Assembly: GCF_021916785.1 (NCBI RefSeq)
Contig: NZ_JAKCFC010000007.1
Span: 186,001-250,000 of the forward strand
Reading direction: 5' to 3'
DNA: 64,000 nt
From: Mycolicibacterium lacusdiani
Lineage (GTDB): Bacteria; Actinomycetota; Actinomycetes; Mycobacteriales; Mycobacteriaceae
Every line of letters begins with the position of its first letter. Positions within the stretch are counted from its first letter, which is position 1. The translations under genes and the position numbers were made by a program. The notes under the pieces were generated by a model that was not told where the DNA came from, ran no database searches, and saw only the letters and a program-made list of their open reading frames with translations. This document shows, in pieces, positions 47,030-56,496 of this stretch.

Positions 47030-48159
47030 CCGACCGCCTTCGCCCAGTTGGCCTCGAGGTACTTGGTGGCCGCCTGGTTCTGTTCCACGGTCACGATCGT
47101 CGCGGCGCCGTTGACCGGCGGCAGCAGGTCGAACGCCGCCTGATCGATGGTGCCCTTGCTGACCATCGAGTCGGCGCGCACGGGACGGGCGCCGCCCTGC
47201 AGGTACAGGTTCTGGCCTTCGTCGCCGAAGAGGAACTCCTGCCACAGCCGGGCGGCGGCGGGATGCGGCGCGTCCTTGTTGATCGCCTGGTAGTAGTAAC
47301 CCGCCACCGCGGCGTTGGGCGGGATCGCGACCTTCCACGACGGGAGCTTCTTGGTCTGGGCAACATTCAGGTAGTCCCAGTCGATGACGACGGGCGTCTG
47401 ACCGGACTCGATGGTCGCGGGCGTCGGGTCGACGGGCAGGAAGTTGCCCACTTCCTTGAGCTTTCGGAAGAACTCGACACCGGGCGCGATGTCGTCGGGG
47501 GTGCCGCCCTGCGAGATCGCGACCATCATGACGCCGGAGAACGCAGCACCGGCCTGGGTCGGATCGCCGTTGAGCGCAACCTTGCCCCTGAACTCGGGCT
47601 TCAGCAGGTCATCGACGCCCGTGATCTCGGGGACCTTCGACGAGTCGTAGCCGATCGACATGTAGCCGCCGTAGTCGTTGACCCACTTGCCGTCGGCATC
47701 CTTGAAGTTGTTCGAGATGTCGCTGAAGGTCTCCACCTGGTACGGCGCGAACAGGTCGGTGTTGGCCAGCGCCACCGACTGGCCGAGGTCGAACACGTCG
47801 GGGGCGGTGGACTTGCCCTTCTGCTGGTTCGCGGCGTTGATCTCGTCCTGGCTGGCCGCGTCGGGCTGCGCGGAGTTGACCTTGATGCCGTACTCGTCGC
47901 CGAACGCCTTGATGATCGCGCCGTAGTTGGCCCAATCCGGCGGCAGCGCGATGACGTTGAGTTCGCCCTCGGCCTTCGCGGCCTCGACGAGGCCCTCCTT
48001 GCCGCCGAAGTCGGCCATCGAGGTCGCCTCGCCTGCCTTCACGCCGGATTCGGTCTCTGCACCGCCGGAGTCGTTCTCGGGTGGAGCACACGAGGTGAGC
48101 GCGCCGGTGAGGACGAGCAGTGCTGCGCTGGCGGCCGCGGTGAGCCGGAAAGTCTTCAT
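47026..48159 (-). CDS. ABC importer substrate-binding lipoprotein (spermidine/Fe3+/aminoethylphosphonate type)
   Basis: The 377-residue protein has a lipoprotein signal (MKTFRLTAAASAALLVLTGA, lipobox LTSC) and a type II periplasmic-binding fold: EGELNVIALPPDWANYGAII, then DVFDLGQSVALANTDLFAPY and VALNGDPTQAGAAFSGVMMV. The fold suits iron, polyamine or phosphonate ligands; no ligand can be assigned. ATG 48159 heads the operon. An inverted repeat at 48258-48296 lies upstream. Confidence 0.88.
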   Translation of the reverse strand: MKTFRLTAAASAALLVLTGALTSCAPPENDSGGAETESGVKAGEATSMADFGGKEGLVEAAKAEGELNVIALPPDWANYGAIIKAFGDEYGIKVNSAQPDAASQDEINAANQQKGKSTAPDVFDLGQSVALANTDLFAPYQVETFSDISNNFKDADGKWVNDYGGYMSIGYDSSKVPEITGVDDLLKPEFRGKVALNGDPTQAGAAFSGVMMVAISQGGTPDDIAPGVEFFRKLKEVGNFLPVDPTPATIESGQTPVVIDWDYLNVAQTKKLPSWKVAIPPNAAVAGYYYQAINKDAPHPAAARLWQEFLFGDEGQNLYLQGGARPVRADSMVSKGTIDQAAFDLLPPVNGAATIVTVEQNQAATKYLEANWAKAVG

Positions 48160-48257
48160 TGCCGAACCTTCTTATGAGCGGGCGGCGCGACGGTGGCGAC
48201 GACACCAATCGACGGTGACGAAACCGGGTCGCCGGGGTGAACGGATCGACCCCGTCG

Positions 48258-48296
48258 GGAACCTTACCGGCGGGTCCCATTACCGGCTGAGGTTCC
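48258..48296. promoter_or_regulatory. Inverted repeat in the divergent region upstream of the ABC importer
   Basis: GGAACCT (48258-48264) and AGGTTCC (48290-48296) are inverted arms, each followed or preceded by TTACCGG. The element is about 100 bp upstream of the binding-protein gene and 100 bp upstream of the divergent proline-rich membrane protein. Part of it resembles the palindrome before the membrane/cupredoxin operon. Confidence 0.4.
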
Positions 48297-48394
48297 GGTG
48301 ACCCGAACTCGTCAGCACTGCAGAACGCGTCACGATTGGGTATCGGCCGCGACCCGATGCACGTTTGTGCTGGTCGCCGCCTAGCATTGTGCGG

Positions 48395-48994
48395 GTGGCT
48401 GACACGGAAGCCCCTGGGGACTCCGAGTACGACGGCGACGTTCTCGCGGAGGACGGTGCCGGCGCGTTCGACGATCCGACGCCGACCGGGCCGGTGTGGG
48501 TCGAGGGCGACGTCCAGCCGACGAGCCCGTACCCGGGCGGCATGGCGTGGAGCGAGGCGGGCCCTCCCCCCGGCCACTTCGACGCGTTCGACGCGAACAC
48601 CTGGCACTTCAAGGCCGCGCCACCGCCGTGGTACGCCTCGACGGGGGCGAAGCTCGGCATCGTGGCGGTCGCACTCGCGGTGATTGCCATGGTGGTGGCG
48701 ATCGTGCTGCTCCTGGTCAGCGGGTCCTCGGACGACGAGCCGGCTCCCGCGCCGCAGACGTCGACCGAGACCACGACGGCCACCACGACGACGCCGTCGA
48801 GTGCGCTGCCGCCGCCCCCACCGCCTCCCCCGCCGCCGCCTGCGGCCGAGGCACCCGCACCGCAGGCGCCGGTTTACCAGCGGCCACGCCAGCAGCAGCA
48901 GCCGTCGAAGAAGCCGGAGATCGGGGTGACCCGCACGCCGGTGACGCGGTCGCCGATCAGCGTGGCCCCGCAGCGGCCGTCCAACCGGAACTGA
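48395..48994 (+). CDS. Single-span membrane protein with proline-rich exported tail
   Basis: The 199-residue protein has an acidic, Pro-rich cytoplasmic N-terminus, one transmembrane helix (LGIVAVALAVIAMVVAIVLL, about residues 88-107) and a long exported tail rich in Thr, then poly-Pro, then Gln (QQQQPSKKPEIG). It resembles low-complexity mycobacterial membrane proteins of unknown role. GTG 48395 begins right after TAGCAT, a possible -10 for a leaderless transcript. It is followed by the F420 gene after 2 bp. Confidence 0.72.
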   Translation: MADTEAPGDSEYDGDVLAEDGAGAFDDPTPTGPVWVEGDVQPTSPYPGGMAWSEAGPPPGHFDAFDANTWHFKAAPPPWYASTGAKLGIVAVALAVIAMVVAIVLLLVSGSSDDEPAPAPQTSTETTTATTTTPSSALPPPPPPPPPPPAAEAPAPQAPVYQRPRQQQQPSKKPEIGVTRTPVTRSPISVAPQRPSNRN

Positions 48995-48996
48995 CT

Positions 48997-49413
48997 GTGA
49001 CCGACCCCAACCAGACGGACCTCGCCCGTCGCTTCGCCGCGGCTCGCGTCGCCGTCCTGACCACGGTCCGTCCCGACGGCACGCCGCACGTCGTGCCGGT
49101 CGTGTTCGCCGTGCACGACGATGTCGTGTTCACCGCGGTCGACGCCAAACGCAAGTCGACGCAACGGCTTCGGCGCCTGGCGAACATCGAGGCCGAACCG
49201 CGGGTGAGCATGCTCGTCGACCACTACGACGAGGACTGGAGCCAGCTGTGGTGGGTCCGCGCCGACGGCACGGCCCAGGTGCACGAAGCGGGTGAGGACA
49301 TGGCGTACGGCTACGGGCTGCTGCGCGCCAAGTACGCGCAGTACGACCGGATCGCGCTCGACGGCCCGGTGGTGACGGTGGCCGTGCACCGGTGGAGCGG
49401 CTGGCACGCCTGA
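48997..49413 (+). CDS. PPOX-class F420-dependent oxidoreductase (TIGR03668-like)
   Basis: The 138-residue split-barrel protein reads ARVAVLTTVRPDGTPHVVPV, then KSTQRLRRLANIEAEPRVSM and EDWSQLWWVRADGTA, the pattern of the TIGR03668 subgroup. It would use cofactor F420 in reduction of an unknown substrate. GTG 48997 lies 2 bp after the stop of the membrane protein gene, so it is expressed with it. Confidence 0.86.
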   Translation: MTDPNQTDLARRFAAARVAVLTTVRPDGTPHVVPVVFAVHDDVVFTAVDAKRKSTQRLRRLANIEAEPRVSMLVDHYDEDWSQLWWVRADGTAQVHEAGEDMAYGYGLLRAKYAQYDRIALDGPVVTVAVHRWSGWHA

Positions 49414-49459
49414 GCGCTTTCCGGGGACACGGGCACCCGCGCCGTGCGACTGTGACCCC

Positions 49460-50524
49460 ATGGCATTGCGCATCATCCAGTGGGGCACCGGCGCCGTCGG
49501 CCGCGAGGTCATGGCCACGACACTCGATCCGCGCAGCGGTCTCGAACTGGCCGGGGTCAAGGTCTACTCCGACGACAAGGACGGTGTCGATGCCGGTGAG
49601 CTGATCGGCCGCGAACCCGTCGGGGTGACGGCGTCCAAGGACTCCGCCGCGGTGCTCGCCATCGACGCCGACTGCGTGGTCTACACGCCGCGCCTCACAG
49701 ACGTCGACGAGGTGTGCTCGATCCTCGCCGGCGGCAAGAACGTCGTCACGACCGCGTTCCTGTTCCATCCCGCGCGCATCGCACCCGCCGACCGCGACCG
49801 CGTCCTCGCGGCCTGCCACGAGGGCGGCACCACCGTGCACGGCTGCGGACTCAACCCCGGCAACCTCTCGGGCGCACTGCCGTTGGCGATGACCGGCATG
49901 AGCCGCACCATCGAGAAGCTGACGCTGCAGGAGCGCGCCGACTGGTCGGTGTACGACAGCACCGCGATCACGTTCGACAACATGCGATTCGGCGCGCCGG
50001 TCGACGAGATCAGCGTCACCGCCAACGACTTCCTCGCGTTCAACAGCTCGATCTTCGTCGAGCAGGTGTGGCTGCTCGCCGACGCGCTGCGCGCCGGCAT
50101 CGACGGGGTGACCGCCGACGTCGAGGCCGTCCCGGCCGAGCACGACCACGAAATCTTCGATCACGTGCTGCGGGCGGGAACCACTGCGGGACAACGGTGG
50201 AACTGGGTCGGCAGGCGCGACGGCGAACCGCTCGTCGAGATCGAGACGCTGTGGACCGTCGGCAACGAGTACCCGAAGCACTGGCCGAAGCCACGGCACG
50301 GGTGGACGCTGACCATCGAGGGCGACCCGTCGATGCAGACGCACTTCATGTCGCTGGCCAGCTTCCGCCGCGACGCCACGATGTTGGAGCACGTCAACTC
50401 CGCCAACGTCGCGACCGGCATGCAGGTGCTCAACGCGGTACCCGCGGTGTGCGCCGCGCCGCCGGGTTTCGCGACGATCGCCGACCTGCCCCAGGTGCGC
50501 AGCCTGATCGGCTTCGGCAACTAG
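49460..50524 (+). CDS. DHDPR-like NAD(P)-dependent dehydrogenase
   Basis: The 354-residue protein opens with a Rossmann motif MALRIIQWGTGAVGREVM, as in the dihydrodipicolinate-reductase-like family of mycobacteria. The C-terminal domain contains ITFDNMRFGAPVDEI and HFMSLASFRRDATML. M. tuberculosis has several paralogues (for example Rv1059, 354 residues); their reactions are not well defined, and they are not part of lysine synthesis. ATG 49460 is clear. Convergent with car, with a perfect palindrome between. Confidence 0.8.
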   Translation: MALRIIQWGTGAVGREVMATTLDPRSGLELAGVKVYSDDKDGVDAGELIGREPVGVTASKDSAAVLAIDADCVVYTPRLTDVDEVCSILAGGKNVVTTAFLFHPARIAPADRDRVLAACHEGGTTVHGCGLNPGNLSGALPLAMTGMSRTIEKLTLQERADWSVYDSTAITFDNMRFGAPVDEISVTANDFLAFNSSIFVEQVWLLADALRAGIDGVTADVEAVPAEHDHEIFDHVLRAGTTAGQRWNWVGRRDGEPLVEIETLWTVGNEYPKHWPKPRHGWTLTIEGDPSMQTHFMSLASFRRDATMLEHVNSANVATGMQVLNAVPAVCAAPPGFATIADLPQVRSLIGFGN

Positions 50525-50532
50525 CGATTTGG

Positions 50533-50567
50533 GCGCGATTTCCCGCGGTGACCGCGGGAAATCGCGC
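50533..50567. terminator. Perfect 17-bp-arm palindrome between convergent genes (family 2)
   Basis: GCGCGATTTCCCGCGGT (50533-50549) and its exact inverse complement (50551-50567) flank a single G. Weaker symmetry extends to 50524 and 50577. It fills the gap between the dehydrogenase and car stop codons. The centre CCCGCGGTGACCGCGGG resembles that of the palindrome at 44315-44367. A bidirectional terminator and member of a dispersed repeat family. Confidence 0.82.
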
Positions 50568-50581
50568 CGAAATCACGCGTT

Positions 50582-53500
50582 CTAGAGCAGCCCGAGCAGC
50601 TCCAGATCGGTGACGTACTTGACGATCACCTCGGCGCTGACGTGCGGGATGTCCTTGTCCGGACCGATCTTCGCGTCCTGCACGGCCGCCCGGAACCGGT
50701 CGGTCGACGCCATCGCACCGTTCACCGGGTGTTCCGGCTTCTGATAGTTGTGCAGCAGCGGCAGCAGTGACGCCTGCCGTTGCGCATCGGGCAGGGCCCG
50801 CAGCGTGGTCTCGAACCGTTGCAACCACGAGCCGTAGTCGTCCATCCGCGCGATCGGGTAGCCGGCGTCGATGAGCCAGTCGACGAAGGTGTCCATGCTG
50901 ATGCCGTCGTCGTACGGGTTCATGACGTGGAACGTCTCGAACCCGGTCGCACTCGCCCCCAGCGTCGAGATCGCCTCCGCGATGAACTCCACCGGCAGCC
51001 CGTCGTAGTGGCTCCGCTGCCGGTTGCCCTCGGCGTCTGTCTCGTAGAACGACGCAGGCGCGACACCGGTGGCGACCAGGCTCAGCATCATGCGCGTGAA
51101 CATGTCGGGCAGGTTCAGCTGGCCGGCGTAGCTGGTGTCGGCCAGGATCATGTCGCAGCGGAATACCGATGCGGGCAGCCCGAATTGGTCATGCGCCTCG
51201 CGCAGCAACACCTCGCCGCCCCACTTGCTGTTGCCGTAACCGTTGGCGTAGCTGTCGTCGATGCGGCGGGTCGCGCTCACGACGCGGACGTCGGCGTCCT
51301 CGACGTTGTCGGCCGGGTTGATGCCCGCACCGACGGCCATCGTCGACACGTAGACGAACGGCTTCTTCCGGGTGGTGAGTGCGATGCGGATCAACTCGGC
51401 GGTGCCGAGCACGTTGGGCGCGAACAGCTGGCTGTACGGCAGTACGTGGTTGACCAGGGCCGCCGGATCGACGATCAGGTCGACTTCGTCGGCGAGGCGC
51501 TGCCAGGTGGCGTCGTCGAGGCCCAGGTTCGCCTCGCCCTTGTCACCGGCGAACACCTCGAGGTGGTCGGCGGCCAGCTCGCGGTAGTGGGCCAGCAGCT
51601 TCGGGTCGGCACCGGCGGGCAGGAGCGAAGCGACAGGGGAATCAACGGCGCCGAACGTCTTGTCCAGGCGGGCCCTGGCATCGGCGTCGGACTTGCCGCG
51701 GACGAGGCAGATGACCTTGCCGTCGACGAGGTCCATCCGCTCGAGCCACTCGAGTGCCAGGTAGCGGCCGAGGAAGCCGGTTGCGCCGGTGAGCAACACG
51801 GTGCGAACCTCGCTGCTCGGCTCCGGCAGCGATGCCGCGGCGTGCAGCAGCTCCGAGTCGAAGAACCGGTCCAGGGTCAGGTCGCGGGCGTGCACCTCGG
51901 TGGCGTCGCGGCCGTGCACGGCGGCATAGGTGGGCCGCTTCGATCCGCCGGCACGCTCGGTCTCGACGTAGGCGGCGATGGCCGCCAGGTCGCTGGCCGG
52001 GCTGACGATGACACCGACGGGAACGTCGACGTCGAAGATCTCGTGCAGCAGGTTGGCGAACGTCAACGCGGACAACGAGTCTCCACCGAGGTCTGTGAAG
52101 TGCGCATCGCCGGTCACGTCACCTGGCGCCGCACCGAGCAGCGCGCGGGCGGCACGGGCAACGGTGTCGAGTACCGGGCCGTCGGCACCGTCCTGCCGCA
52201 GTGCGCGCAGCTCCCCCGCCTGCCCATCGGCCAGGTCGACGTAGAGCTGTTCGAGTTCGGGGCCGTAGCGTTCCTTCAGCCGCGGCCATGCCAGCTTGCG
52301 GATGCCGGTGAGCAGACCGTTCTCGACGGTGAACGGGGTGGTCTCGACGATGAAGTCGCGCGGGATCTCGTAGGACTGCAGGTCCGCGGCGCGAGCGGCG
52401 TCCTTGAGCGATGCGCTGATGGCGGACTTGAGTTCGCTTGCGTCGTAACGTGCTATCACGTCGTCGGTCGGAACCACGACGGCCAGCAGGTAGGGGCGAG
52501 CACTGTTGCCGTACAGGAAGATCTGGCGCACCAGCGGGCTACCGCCGAACGCGGCCTCCAGCTTGGAGACGGTGACGAACTCGCCCTGGGACAGCTTGAG
52601 GACGTTGTTGCGACGGTCGACGTAGCGCAGCTGATCGGGTCCGGTCTCGGCGACGATGTCACCGGTGCGGTAGTAGCCGTCGGCGTCGAACACCTCGGCG
52701 GTGACCTCGGGGCGCTTGTAATAGCCGGGGAACAGCTGCTCGGACTTGACCAGGAGTTCGCCGCGCGGGTGGGGCACGTCGCTGCCGAAGTAGCCGAGTT
52801 CGGGTACGTCGACGAGCTTGTAGTCGATCACCGGCGGGCGGCGGACCTGGCCGTCGACGAACACCGCGCCCGCCTCGGTGGAGCCGTAGCCCTCGATGAG
52901 GTGCATGTCGAGCAGCTTCTCGACCCAGGTCTTCAGTTCGGGTGCGATCGGGGCCGAACCGGTCAGGGCCGTCACGAAGCGGCCGCCGAGCAGGTTCTGG
53001 CGCAGCTCGCCGAGCACGGCGTCCTCGTCGTCGGCGCTCGAGGCGTTCCTGCGCGCCAGCTCGCTGAGGCACTCCTGGTGCAGCATGTCCCAGATGCGCG
53101 GGACGAAGTTCATCTGCGTGGGCCGCGACAGCGCGAGGTCCTCGAGGAAGGTGGACAGGTCGCTGCGCGCCGCGAAGTAGACGGTGCCGCCCGCGGCCAG
53201 CGAGCCGTACAGGACGCCGCGGCCCATGACGTGGCTCATCGGCAGAAAGCTCAGCGTGATCGACGGGATGGCGCCCTGCTTGTCGTCCCAGTGGCCGAGT
53301 GCGGCGGCGCGCCACATGTCGGCAACCTTGTGGGCGGGGTACATGGCGCCCTTGGGTGCGCCGGTGCTGCCGGAGGTGTAGATCAGCAGCCCGAGCGGCT
53401 CGTCCTCGCCGGAGTCGGCGACGATGACCTCGGGCAGTTCGGCGCCGCGGGCGATGACGTCGGCGAGGGTCTCGACGACGACGCCCGAGTCGGCAAGGCG

Positions 53501-54124
53501 GGCGGTTGCGGACGCGAGCGCGTCTCGGTGGTCGTCGAGTTCGGGTCGGACGTCGAAGACGACCAGGCGCTTGGGTGCGGGACCGTCTGAGATCAGCGCG
53601 ACGGCGTCATCGAGGTAGTCGATGCTCGACGCGAGCACCGTCGGCTCGGTCTCGGCGACGATCGGCGCCAGCTGTGCCAGTGGCGCGCTGGTCTGCAGCG
53701 GCACGGATACCGCGCCCATCTGCGTCAGTGCGGTGTCGACGACGGTGTAGTCGACGCTGGTGAAGCCGAGGATTGCGACCCTGTCACCGCTGGCGGCGTC
53801 GGCGGCGAGCGCGGCGGCGACGGCGCGGGTGCGGTCCCACAGCTCGCCGTAGGTGATGGTCTCGAAGCGTGGCTGGAGGGCTGCGACGGTCCGGCCGGCG
53901 TCGTCGGTCACGAATTCGACGGCGCGCTGACCGAGCGCGGGCCGGTTGGCGTAGGCCTCCATGACGGTGCGGACGACGTCGGGCAGGCGCAGTCCGTCGA
54001 CCGCAGCTCCGACCGATGCGTCGGGGCGTGCCGCGGCGAACTCCGGATCGCTCGCGTACAGATCCGCGATGCGGCGCTCGAGGCGCGCTTCGCTGGTGTC
54101 GAGTGGCTGGTTCTCGGATGACAT
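50582..54124 (-). CDS. car: Carboxylic acid reductase (FadD9 type)
   Basis: The 1180-residue multidomain enzyme reduces carboxylic acids to aldehydes with ATP and NADPH. Domains: adenylation (LIYTSGSTGAPKG at about 251, YGSTEAGAVFVDG), phosphopantetheine carrier (LGGDSLSALTF, Ser about 680) and NADPH thioester reductase (LLTGATGFLGRYLALEWL, about 776-793, then YVSTMAVG and YGNSKWGGEVLL). ATG 54124 gives MSSENQPLD; an upstream start in the same frame would add an unsupported extension. M. tuberculosis FadD9 (Rv2590) is 1168 residues. The carrier needs a phosphopantetheinyl transferase encoded elsewhere. Divergent from a methyltransferase gene. Confidence 0.96.
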   Translation of the reverse strand: MSSENQPLDTSEARLERRIADLYASDPEFAAARPDASVGAAVDGLRLPDVVRTVMEAYANRPALGQRAVEFVTDDAGRTVAALQPRFETITYGELWDRTRAVAAALAADAASGDRVAILGFTSVDYTVVDTALTQMGAVSVPLQTSAPLAQLAPIVAETEPTVLASSIDYLDDAVALISDGPAPKRLVVFDVRPELDDHRDALASATARLADSGVVVETLADVIARGAELPEVIVADSGEDEPLGLLIYTSGSTGAPKGAMYPAHKVADMWRAAALGHWDDKQGAIPSITLSFLPMSHVMGRGVLYGSLAAGGTVYFAARSDLSTFLEDLALSRPTQMNFVPRIWDMLHQECLSELARRNASSADDEDAVLGELRQNLLGGRFVTALTGSAPIAPELKTWVEKLLDMHLIEGYGSTEAGAVFVDGQVRRPPVIDYKLVDVPELGYFGSDVPHPRGELLVKSEQLFPGYYKRPEVTAEVFDADGYYRTGDIVAETGPDQLRYVDRRNNVLKLSQGEFVTVSKLEAAFGGSPLVRQIFLYGNSARPYLLAVVVPTDDVIARYDASELKSAISASLKDAARAADLQSYEIPRDFIVETTPFTVENGLLTGIRKLAWPRLKERYGPELEQLYVDLADGQAGELRALRQDGADGPVLDTVARAARALLGAAPGDVTGDAHFTDLGGDSLSALTFANLLHEIFDVDVPVGVIVSPASDLAAIAAYVETERAGGSKRPTYAAVHGRDATEVHARDLTLDRFFDSELLHAAASLPEPSSEVRTVLLTGATGFLGRYLALEWLERMDLVDGKVICLVRGKSDADARARLDKTFGAVDSPVASLLPAGADPKLLAHYRELAADHLEVFAGDKGEANLGLDDATWQRLADEVDLIVDPAALVNHVLPYSQLFAPNVLGTAELIRIALTTRKKPFVYVSTMAVGAGINPADNVEDADVRVVSATRRIDDSYANGYGNSKWGGEVLLREAHDQFGLPASVFRCDMILADTSYAGQLNLPDMFTRMMLSLVATGVAPASFYETDAEGNRQRSHYDGLPVEFIAEAISTLGASATGFETFHVMNPYDDGISMDTFVDWLIDAGYPIARMDDYGSWLQRFETTLRALPDAQRQASLLPLLHNYQKPEHPVNGAMASTDRFRAAVQDAKIGPDKDIPHVSAEVIVKYVTDLELLGLL

Positions 54125-54311
54125 GCGTGTCCTTAGTCTGCGGTGCTGTTCGTCGGGAGGGAGCGTCGTCGGTCTCTCGAACTGGAACAACGTTAGCAAA
54201 ACTAAAGATATGCCCCGCGTCGCTGAGCTGGGAGTTTGCTGTGAAGGAATGCGCCACAGCCGCTGTTCGTTATGCTAGCTAAATATCTGCCGAGCCCTGG
54301 AGGACTGATTT

Positions 54312-55244
54312 ATGGCACGTACTGAGGACGACACCTGGGACCTCGCGACCAGCGTGGGAGCGACCGCGACCATGGTCGCCGCCGCACGCGCGATCGCGAC
54401 CAGGGCCGACGAGCCGTTGATCGACGACCCGTTCGCCGAGCCCCTGGTGCGTGCCGTCGGTGTGGACTTTCTCACACGGTGGGCGTCCGGTGAGATCACC
54501 GGCGCGGAGGTCGACGTCGACGGCGCCGGTTGGGGCCTGTCGCACATGCCGGCCGCGATGGCCGCGCGGACCCGCTACTTCGACCGGTTCTTCACCGACG
54601 CCGCCGAGGCGGGCATCCGCCAGGCCGTCATCCTGGCTGCCGGGCTCGACGCCCGGGCCTACCGGCTCGACTGGCCCTCGGACATGGTCGTCTACGAGAT
54701 CGACCAGCCCCAGGTCGTCGAGTTCAAGCGCGTGACGCTGGCCGAGTTCGGCGCCGCACCGACCGCGGAACTGCGAGCGATCTCGATCGACCTGCGCGAC
54801 GACTGGCCCGCCGCGCTGCGGGCAGCCGGCTTCGATCCGACCGCGCCGTCGGCGTGGATCGCCGAGGGACTGTTCGGCTACCTGCCGCCCGAGGCGCAGG
54901 ACCGCCTGCTCGATGCCGTCACCGAGCTGAGCGCGCCGGGGAGCCGGCTGGGCTCCGAAGCCGTGCCGAATCAGGCGAACACCGACCTCGAGGCCGCTCG
55001 GGAGAAGATGCGCGCGGCCACCGCGAAGTGGCGCGAACATGGCTTCGACCTCGACTTCAACGAGCTGGGTTTCGACGGCGAACGCAACGACGTCGGCGAG
55101 TACCTGGACGCCAGGGGCTGGACGTCGGTCGGCACCCCGATGAGCCAGTTGTTGGCCGACAACGGCTTCCCGGCGATCCCGCAGGCGAGCGACGACGACG
55201 TCACGATGAACGGGGTCGTCTACTACACCTCGACGCGCCGCTGA
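54312..55244 (+). CDS. Putative SAM-dependent methyltransferase, mycobacterial TIGR00027 family
   Basis: The 310-residue protein starts with the family hallmark DTWDLATSVGATATMVAAAR and has VILAAGLDARAYRLDW as its SAM-binding motif, then SAWIAEGLFGYLPPEAQDRL. The family is expanded in mycobacteria and its substrates are unknown. ATG 54312 follows CTGGAGG. A TATGCT/TAGCTAAATA-rich stretch at 54271-54290 is a likely promoter. Divergent from car. Confidence 0.92.
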   Translation: MARTEDDTWDLATSVGATATMVAAARAIATRADEPLIDDPFAEPLVRAVGVDFLTRWASGEITGAEVDVDGAGWGLSHMPAAMAARTRYFDRFFTDAAEAGIRQAVILAAGLDARAYRLDWPSDMVVYEIDQPQVVEFKRVTLAEFGAAPTAELRAISIDLRDDWPAALRAAGFDPTAPSAWIAEGLFGYLPPEAQDRLLDAVTELSAPGSRLGSEAVPNQANTDLEAAREKMRAATAKWREHGFDLDFNELGFDGERNDVGEYLDARGWTSVGTPMSQLLADNGFPAIPQASDDDVTMNGVVYYTSTRR

Positions 55245-55245
55245 G

Positions 55246-56154
55246 TCAGGGCCCCCCTGAGCGAGCCACCTGCAGTTCGAGTTCGGCCTCGTAGGCACCC
55301 TCGTCGCGGCCGAGCGCCACGGTGGCGGCCGTCATCGCCGCGATGGCGAGGGTGAGCGCGATCGCCTCGTAGCGTCCGGCGTTCAGCTCCTCGCCGAGCA
55401 GGATGGCGCCGAGGAACACCGCGACGACGGGTTCGAGCACCAGCATCGTCGGCACCGACATCTGCAGTGCGCCTGCGTGGAACGCCGACTGTTGCAGGAG
55501 CACGGCGAACACGCCGAGGAAGACCAGCAGATACGGCGCCGGCGTGGCCAGCATGTGCAGCAGGCCGCGCTCGTCGAGGGTGTGCATCACGATCTTGGTG
55601 AGGACCGCGACCACGCCGAACAGCACGCCGACGGCGACGGCGACCGCGACCGCGCGCTGCCATCCCGCCACCCGCACCGCGATGACGACGCAGACCACGA
55701 CGATCAGTGTGCAGACCGCCGCGACGATGGCGGTCACCGGCAGCGTCGCGGTAGCCGCCTGCGGTCCGGGCCGGGCGAGGAGGACGAAGACGGCGAGCGA
55801 CGTCGTGAGCAGGCCCGCCCACAGCCACTCCGAGCGCCGGACCCGGCGGTGGGCCATCCGCGCGCTCAGCGGCAGCGCGAACAGCAGCGCCGAGACCAGC
55901 AGGGGTTGAACGAGCAGCAGTGAGCCCTTGATCAGCGCGAGCGCCTGGAACACGTAGCCGAGGATGGCTACGGCCGTGCCTGCCCACCACAGCGGACGGC
56001 GCAGCAGGGTGCGGAACATGACGACGCTGACGCCCTGTTCGGACGGAACGTCGAGGGTGGCGCGCTGGCGCACGACGATGCCGATGGCCATCGCGATGGC
56101 GGCGCACAGTGACAGGAGGACGACCAGCCCATGGGTCAGCAACGTCCTCGGCAT
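55246..56154 (-). CDS. EamA/DMT-family transporter
   Basis: The 302-residue protein has ten hydrophobic segments in two halves, as in drug/metabolite transporters; for example LWWAGTAVAILGYVFQALAL and the late PTMLVLEPVVAVFLGAILLG (the EamA signature region). The transported compound is unknown. ATG 56154 fits a first helix (LLTHGLVVLLSLCAAIAMAI). Its stop is 1 bp from the stop of the convergent methyltransferase. Confidence 0.85.
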   Translation of the reverse strand: MPRTLLTHGLVVLLSLCAAIAMAIGIVVRQRATLDVPSEQGVSVVMFRTLLRRPLWWAGTAVAILGYVFQALALIKGSLLLVQPLLVSALLFALPLSARMAHRRVRRSEWLWAGLLTTSLAVFVLLARPGPQAATATLPVTAIVAAVCTLIVVVCVVIAVRVAGWQRAVAVAVAVGVLFGVVAVLTKIVMHTLDERGLLHMLATPAPYLLVFLGVFAVLLQQSAFHAGALQMSVPTMLVLEPVVAVFLGAILLGEELNAGRYEAIALTLAIAAMTAATVALGRDEGAYEAELELQVARSGGP

Positions 56155-56208
56155 CCCTTCATCGGTTCTGCGACAAGCCCCCTCACCTACACGGTAGAGG
56201 AGGCGCCG

Positions 56209-56496
56209 CTAGACCGCTTCGAGCCGAGCGCCCTTCGCAGGTTGCGGTGCCGCATCGTCCTCGGGCGTACCCGCGGGGTCGATGCGGTCGTTCACGCGGT
56301 CGACGACGGTGTCGACTCGTTGTACGGCCGCGCCGCAGAGGTCGCGAACCTTCTCGCCCGCGGTGTCGACGTCGTCGGCGGCGCTGAGGAGATAGGACCG
56401 CACGTTGAGGCGCACCCTGTCCGCGACGCGGCGTACCCGGCGGCGCAGACGTTCGTCGACCTCGACCGTCACGTAGGGCAGTATCCGAATCGCCAT
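56209..56496 (-). CDS. Small conserved-looking protein of unknown function
   Basis: The 95-residue protein begins MAIRILPYVTVEVDERLRRR and continues with an amphipathic, Arg/Asp-rich helix region (VRRVADRVRLNVRSYLLSAA) and a Pro/Ala-rich end. No signal or membrane segment. The codon bias and ATG 56496 with GGGGAGCGAC-type upstream sequence support coding. It lies 54 bp from the EamA gene start on the same strand. Confidence 0.6.
   Translation of the reverse strand: MAIRILPYVTVEVDERLRRRVRRVADRVRLNVRSYLLSAADDVDTAGEKVRDLCGAAVQRVDTVVDRVNDRIDPAGTPEDDAAPQPAKGARLEAV

Noticed and set aside
50780..53590. A 936-codon open frame antisense to car
   Set aside because: It mirrors the codon structure of car in GC-rich DNA; the product is low-complexity with no domain pattern, and the car reading is unmistakable.
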